DNA from: Rhizobium sullae
GTDB lineage: Bacteria; Pseudomonadota; Alphaproteobacteria; Rhizobiales; Rhizobiaceae
NCBI RefSeq assembly: GCF_900169785.1
Contig: NZ_FWER01000002.1
Span: 36,070 to 74,040, forward strand
Direction: 5' to 3'
Length of the DNA: 37,971 nt
Shown here: piece by piece, positions 34,669-37,971 of the stretch
Position numbering within the stretch: position 1 is the stretch's first letter
Layout: every line of letters begins with the position of its first letter
Notes under the pieces: model-generated
Seen by the model: the letters and a program-made list of their open reading frames with translations, nothing else
Database searches by the model: none
What the model was told of the DNA's origin: nothing
Translations under genes and position numbers: made by a program

Positions 34669-35858
34669 CAGCGGTCCACCTCGCCGAACACGATGTCGAG
34701 CGAGCCGAGAATGGCGGCAACGTCAGCCAACTGGTGGCCGCGGCACATGAAATCCATCGCCTGGAGGTGGGCATAGCCCGGAGCCTTGATCTTGCAGCGA
34801 TACGGCTTGTTGGAGCCGTCTGAAACAAGATAGACGCCGAATTCGCCCTTGGGCGCCTCGACGGCGGCGTAAACTTCGCCGGCCGGGACGTGGTAGCCTT
34901 CGGTATAGAGCTTGAAGTGGTGAATCAGCGCTTCCATCGAGCGCTTCATCTCGCCGCGCTTCGGCGGAACGACCTTGCCGTCGATCGAGGAGAACGGACC
35001 GGTCTTGGCATCGCCGAGCAGGCGGTTGACGCACTGCTTCATGATGCGGACCGATTCACGCATTTCGATCATTCGGATCAGATAGCGGTCGTAACAGTCG
35101 CCGTTCTTGCCAATCGGAATGTCGAACTCTAGATCGGAATAGCACTCGTAAGGCTGCGCGCGGCGCAAGTCCCAGGCTGCGCCCGAGCCGCGGACCATGA
35201 CGCCCGAGAAGCCCCAGGCCCAGGCATCCTCCAGCGAGACGACGCCGATATCGACGTTGCGCTGCTTGAAGATACGGTTGCCGGTGAGCAGGTCGTCGAT
35301 GTCGTCCAGCGCCTTCAGGAACGGATCGCACCAGTCGCCGATATCCTGAACGAGCTTTTCCGGCAAGTCCTGGTGGACGCCGCCCGGGCGGAAGTAAGCC
35401 GCATGCATGCGCGAACCAGAAGCGCGCTCATAGAACACCATCAGCTTTTCGCGCTCTTCGAAGCCCCAGAGTGGCGGCGTCAAGGCACCGACGTCCATTG
35501 CCTGCGTCGTGACGTTCAAGAGATGCGACAGGATACGGCCGATTTCCGAATAGAGCACGCGGATAAGCTGACCGCGGATCGGTATCTCGATGCCGATCAG
35601 TTTCTCGACGGCTAGAGCGAAGGCGTGCTCCTGGTTCATCGGCGCCACGTAGTCGAGGCGGTCGAAGTAGGGAACGGCCTGCAGATAGGTCTTCGTCTCG
35701 ATCAGCTTCTCAGTACCGCGATGCAGCAGGCCGATGTGCGGATCGACCCGCTCCACAATTTCGCCGTCAAGCTCCAGAACAAGACGAAGAACGCCGTGCG
35801 CCGCCGGATGCTGCGGTCCGAAATTGATGTTGAAGTTGCGGACGTTATGTTCGGTCAT
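34668..35858 (-). CDS. nuoD: NADH-quinone oxidoreductase subunit D
   Basis: A 396-residue subunit (49-kDa homologue, related to NiFe hydrogenase large subunits) that forms the quinone-binding cavity with NuoB. Conserved parts include [35 protein letters not shown], and a C-terminus ending DIVFGEVDR. It is separate from NuoC, unlike the fused NuoCD of E. coli. I chose the ATG at 35858 ([10 protein letters not shown]) over a TTG two codons upstream. A gap of 230 bp separates it from nuoC. Confidence 0.97.
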   Translation of the reverse strand: MTEHNVRNFNINFGPQHPAAHGVLRLVLELDGEIVERVDPHIGLLHRGTEKLIETKTYLQAVPYFDRLDYVAPMNQEHAFALAVEKLIGIEIPIRGQLIRVLYSEIGRILSHLLNVTTQAMDVGALTPPLWGFEEREKLMVFYERASGSRMHAAYFRPGGVHQDLPEKLVQDIGDWCDPFLKALDDIDDLLTGNRIFKQRNVDIGVVSLEDAWAWGFSGVMVRGSGAAWDLRRAQPYECYSDLEFDIPIGKNGDCYDRYLIRMIEMRESVRIMKQCVNRLLGDAKTGPFSSIDGKVVPPKRGEMKRSMEALIHHFKLYTEGYHVPAGEVYAAVEAPKGEFGVYLVSDGSNKPYRCKIKAPGYAHLQAMDFMCRGHQLADVAAILGSLDIVFGEVDR

Positions 35859-36088
35859 TTGCAACGCGCTCCGCGCCTGTAGGGATCAGCCCGTAGCCAG
35901 TAGGCGATAGGGCTTTGATTAACTCTTGCGATCATTCCGTTCATCCTGCAAAGCGTGGATCAGCGACTTCAGCATTTTGCCGATTTCCTCACCCAATCGC
36001 GATCTCCAGCTTAGCTGTAGAAACAAGTCCGACGCGCGAGGAAAGTATCAAATGCGTTTCCAACTCCTTCAGGGACCCTTGCCTATCT

Positions 36089-36691
36089 CTACTGCTTCGC
36101 CTTCTCATCCCCCGGCAGCACGTAATCGGTGCCTTCCCAGGGCGACATGAAATCGAAGTTGCGGAATTCCTGCTTCAGTTCCACCGGTTCGTAAACGACG
36201 CGCTTTGCCGCATCGTCGTAGCGGACCTCCACGAAGCCGGTCGTCGGGAAGTCCTTGCGCAGCGGATGGCCTTCGAAACCGTAGTCGGTCAAGATGCGGC
36301 GGAGATCCGGATGGCCCGTGAAGAGCACGCCGTACATGTCCCAGACCTCGCGCTCGAACCAGTCGGCGCCGGGATAGACGGAGCATGCGGACGGCACCGG
36401 CGTATCCTCGTCAGTCGCGACCTTCACGCGGATGCGTTGGTTCTGCTTCGGCGACAGAAAATGATAGACGACGTCGAAACGCAGCTCGCGCTGCGGCCAG
36501 TCGACGCCGCAGATGTCCGTCAGGTTGACGAAATCGCATCTGGCGTCGTCGCGCAGGAAGGTCAAAAGCGCGATCAGGTTTTCACCCGTCGTCGTCAGCG
36601 TAAGCTCGCCGTACTTCAGCTGCGAGGCGGCAATCAGGTTGCCACGCGCTTCCGAGAGATAGGACGAAAGCTCAGTGAGGGCTTCGCTCAT
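36089..36691 (-). CDS. nuoC: NADH-quinone oxidoreductase subunit C
   Basis: A 200-residue peripheral subunit (30-kDa homologue). The family signature is visible as [41 protein letters not shown]. The ATG at 36691 (MSEALTEL) has GAGGAC upstream; the longer frame to 36706 lacks one. It starts 18 bp after nuoB and is not fused to NuoD. Confidence 0.97.
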   Translation of the reverse strand: MSEALTELSSYLSEARGNLIAASQLKYGELTLTTTGENLIALLTFLRDDARCDFVNLTDICGVDWPQRELRFDVVYHFLSPKQNQRIRVKVATDEDTPVPSACSVYPGADWFEREVWDMYGVLFTGHPDLRRILTDYGFEGHPLRKDFPTTGFVEVRYDDAAKRVVYEPVELKQEFRNFDFMSPWEGTDYVLPGDEKAKQ

Positions 36692-36709
36692 AGTTCTTGT
36701 CCTCAACCC

Positions 36710-37294
36710 TTACCGTTCGATCGTGCCGGTGCGCCGGATCTTCTTCTGCAGCAGAAGCACGCCGTAAAGGAGCGCTTCGGCCGTGGGGGGACAGCCCGGC
36801 ACATAGATGTCGATCGGTACGACGCGGTCGCAGCCGCGCACCACCGAGTAGGAATAGTGGTAGTAGCCGCCTCCGTTGGCGCAGGAGCCCATCGAGATGA
36901 CGTAACGCGGCTCCGGCATCTGGTCGTAAACCTTGCGGAGCGCGGGCGCCATCTTGTTGGTCAGCGTGCCGGCGACAATCATCACGTCCGACTGACGCGG
37001 CGAGGCACGCGGCGCAAAACCGAAACGCTCGACATCGTAGCGCGGCATGGAGAGCTGCATCATCTCGACGGCGCAGCAGGCAAGACCGAAGGTCATCCAC
37101 ATCAGCGAGCCGGTACGGGCCCAGTTGATCAGTTCATCGGTCGAGGTGACGAGAAAACCCTTGTCGGCGAGCTCGTTGTTGATCTCGCCGAAGAACGCGT
37201 CGTTGCTGCCGATCGGCTTGCCGGTTGCGGGATCGATGATCCCCTTCGGCTGCGGCGCCACGAGCGTGTGGGCGCTTGCGGAGGTCACTGCCAT
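36710..37294 (-). CDS. nuoB: NADH-quinone oxidoreductase subunit B
   Basis: A 194-residue subunit (PSST homologue) that holds cluster N2, the direct electron donor to quinone. Ligands are Cys73 and Cys74 (LACCAVEMM), Cys138 ([10 protein letters not shown]) and Cys168 ([11 protein letters not shown]). The ATG at 37294 ([10 protein letters not shown]) gives the expected length and overlaps the end of nuoA by 10 bp, which couples the two genes. Confidence 0.97.
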   Translation of the reverse strand: MAVTSASAHTLVAPQPKGIIDPATGKPIGSNDAFFGEINNELADKGFLVTSTDELINWARTGSLMWMTFGLACCAVEMMQLSMPRYDVERFGFAPRASPRQSDVMIVAGTLTNKMAPALRKVYDQMPEPRYVISMGSCANGGGYYHYSYSVVRGCDRVVPIDIYVPGCPPTAEALLYGVLLLQKKIRRTGTIER

Positions 37295-37650
37295 TCCAGG
37301 GCTCCCTTCTTCCATTCATAGATAAAGCCGACGGTCAGCACAGCTAAGAAGACCATCATGGACCAGAAGCCGAACCAGCCGATAGCGCCGAACGAAACGG
37401 CCCAGGGGAAGAGGAAGGCAACTTCGAGGTCGAAGATGATGAAGAGAATCGACACGAGATAGAAGCGGATGTCGAACTTCATGCGGGCATCATCGAAGGC
37501 GTTGAAGCCGCATTCGTATGCGGAAAGCTTTTCCGAATCGGGCGCCTTGAAGGCCACGGCAAACGGCGCAATCAGAAGCGCCAGGCCGATAACGAGGGCA
37601 ATGCCGATGAAGATAGCGATCGGAATATAGGAACTGAGCAGTTCAGTCAT
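37285..37650 (-). CDS. nuoA: NADH-quinone oxidoreductase subunit A
   Basis: A 121-residue three-helix membrane subunit (ND3 homologue) with the conserved [39 protein letters not shown] core. I chose the ATG at 37650 ([10 protein letters not shown]), which fits the family; ATGs at 37653 and 37659 are possible. It is the first gene of the complex I operon. The ribosome-binding AGGG lies just after a 9-bp hairpin in the leader. Confidence 0.96.
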   Translation of the reverse strand: MTELLSSYIPIAIFIGIALVIGLALLIAPFAVAFKAPDSEKLSAYECGFNAFDDARMKFDIRFYLVSILFIIFDLEVAFLFPWAVSFGAIGWFGFWSMMVFLAVLTVGFIYEWKKGALEWQ

Positions 37651-37663
37651 CATGTTCATCCCT

Positions 37664-37710
37664 GCTTGCCGGATGCGCCAGGCAGCGCAACGGGCAAATG
37701 CCCGGCAAGC
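37664..37710 (-). promoter_or_regulatory. Leader hairpin abutting nuoA ribosome-binding site
   Basis: GCTTGCCGG (37664-37672) pairs perfectly with CCGGCAAGC (37702-37710); smaller GGGC/GCCC and GCGC/GCGC helices can form inside. The stem ends directly before the AGGG ribosome-binding site of nuoA, so it could control translation or protect the mRNA 5' end. Only the structure is observed. Confidence 0.45.
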
Positions 37711-37794
37711 GAACGTGCGTTGCAACAAGCCGTGGTTAGCGCAGCCGGAGCCAGGGCGCAAGACTTTTAGAACGCCAATTCCACCTGTGAGGAT

Positions 37795-37830
37795 GCGACA
37801 TTATCAAGCAGATGCAACGATGTCGCGACA
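37795..37830. promoter_or_regulatory. Palindrome and -10-like box upstream of nuoA
   Basis: TGTCGCGACA (37821-37830) is a perfect palindrome, and its half GCGACA recurs at 37795-37800, 30 bp away. On the minus strand GATAAT (37800-37805) could be a -10 box; the palindrome would then lie over the -35 region. It is a candidate operator for the nuo operon, but the promoter itself is uncertain. Confidence 0.3.
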
Positions 37831-37896
37831 AATACGCACAAGTTGCGAGAGGCTGCATGGCAGCCAACCAAAAACTGCATAGCTCGGAGAAAAGAA

Positions 37897-37971
37897 TGGC
37901 GCGAGTGACGGGGCTCGAACCCGCGACCTCCGGCGTGACAGGCCGGCACTCTAACCGACTGAGCTACACCC
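37897..37971 (-). tRNA. tRNA-Asp (GTC), 5' end cut by window edge
   Basis: The minus strand reads a D-arm (TAGCTCAGTCGGTTAGAG), an anticodon arm with loop CTGTCAC (anticodon GTC, Asp), a T-arm with GGTTCGAACC, and a 3' acceptor strand CACTCGC followed by G and an encoded CCA. The acceptor pairing implies that the first two bases lie beyond the right edge. It is upstream of nuoA on the same strand. Confidence 0.95.

Noticed and set aside
1..37971. CRISPR array, insertion sequence or prophage
   Set aside because: No regularly spaced repeats, transposase motifs or phage structural genes were found; the region is conserved backbone.

Overview
This window is chromosomal backbone of an alphaproteobacterium, almost certainly a member of the Rhizobiaceae close to Rhizobium leguminosarum/etli. 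The basis is gene order (rpmG-pleD-divK, dinB, dnaE, lolC/lolD/proS with DUF1467, then mce-rnj-birA-nuoN..A), the rhizobial form of the proteins (440-residue ProRS, cysteine-free L33, HHH-extended NuoE), a GTTC-N7-GTTC LexA box and CTTGAC/TTGACA-type promoters. Genus and species are inference. No insertion sequence, prophage or CRISPR array was seen.

Left part (1-8.8 kb, mostly + strand): the 3' part of an MFS transporter; rpmG with its own promoter, leader hairpin and terminator; a 735-bp gap with a strongly folded region that may be a minus-strand small RNA; the cell-cycle and c-di-GMP regulators pleD and divK (- strand); a DUF3572 gene paired with a HAD-like gene; a convergent GNAT acetyltransferase; a dinB polymerase with a LexA box over its predicted start site; an L,D-transpeptidase; and a HIT-family gene beside a possible intergenic-repeat remnant.

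Middle part (8.8-18.5 kb): dnaE (- strand), a 28-codon membrane miniprotein too short for ordinary gene calling, two small + strand genes (an exported protein and a DUF5680 protein), and a minus-strand group DUF1467 / proS / lolC-E / lolD. The long gap between DUF1467 and proS holds divergent promoters, a likely alpha-r9-type small RNA with a strong terminator, and several further hairpins. Upstream of DUF1467 is a small secreted-protein gene that looks frameshifted.

Right part (18.5-37.7 kb, all - strand): one long respiratory transcription unit read nuoA-B-C-D-(exported 90-aa protein)-E-F-(HHH protein)-G-H-I-J-K-L-M-N, followed in tight coupling by birA, rnj and mce. It encodes all fourteen subunits of NADH:quinone oxidoreductase (complex I). 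Two accessory genes are embedded in the operon. One carries the same helix-hairpin-helix domain that forms the C-terminus of NuoE, which is the most interesting protein-level feature here. A 9-bp leader hairpin abuts the nuoA ribosome-binding site, and a tRNA-Asp gene runs off the right edge.
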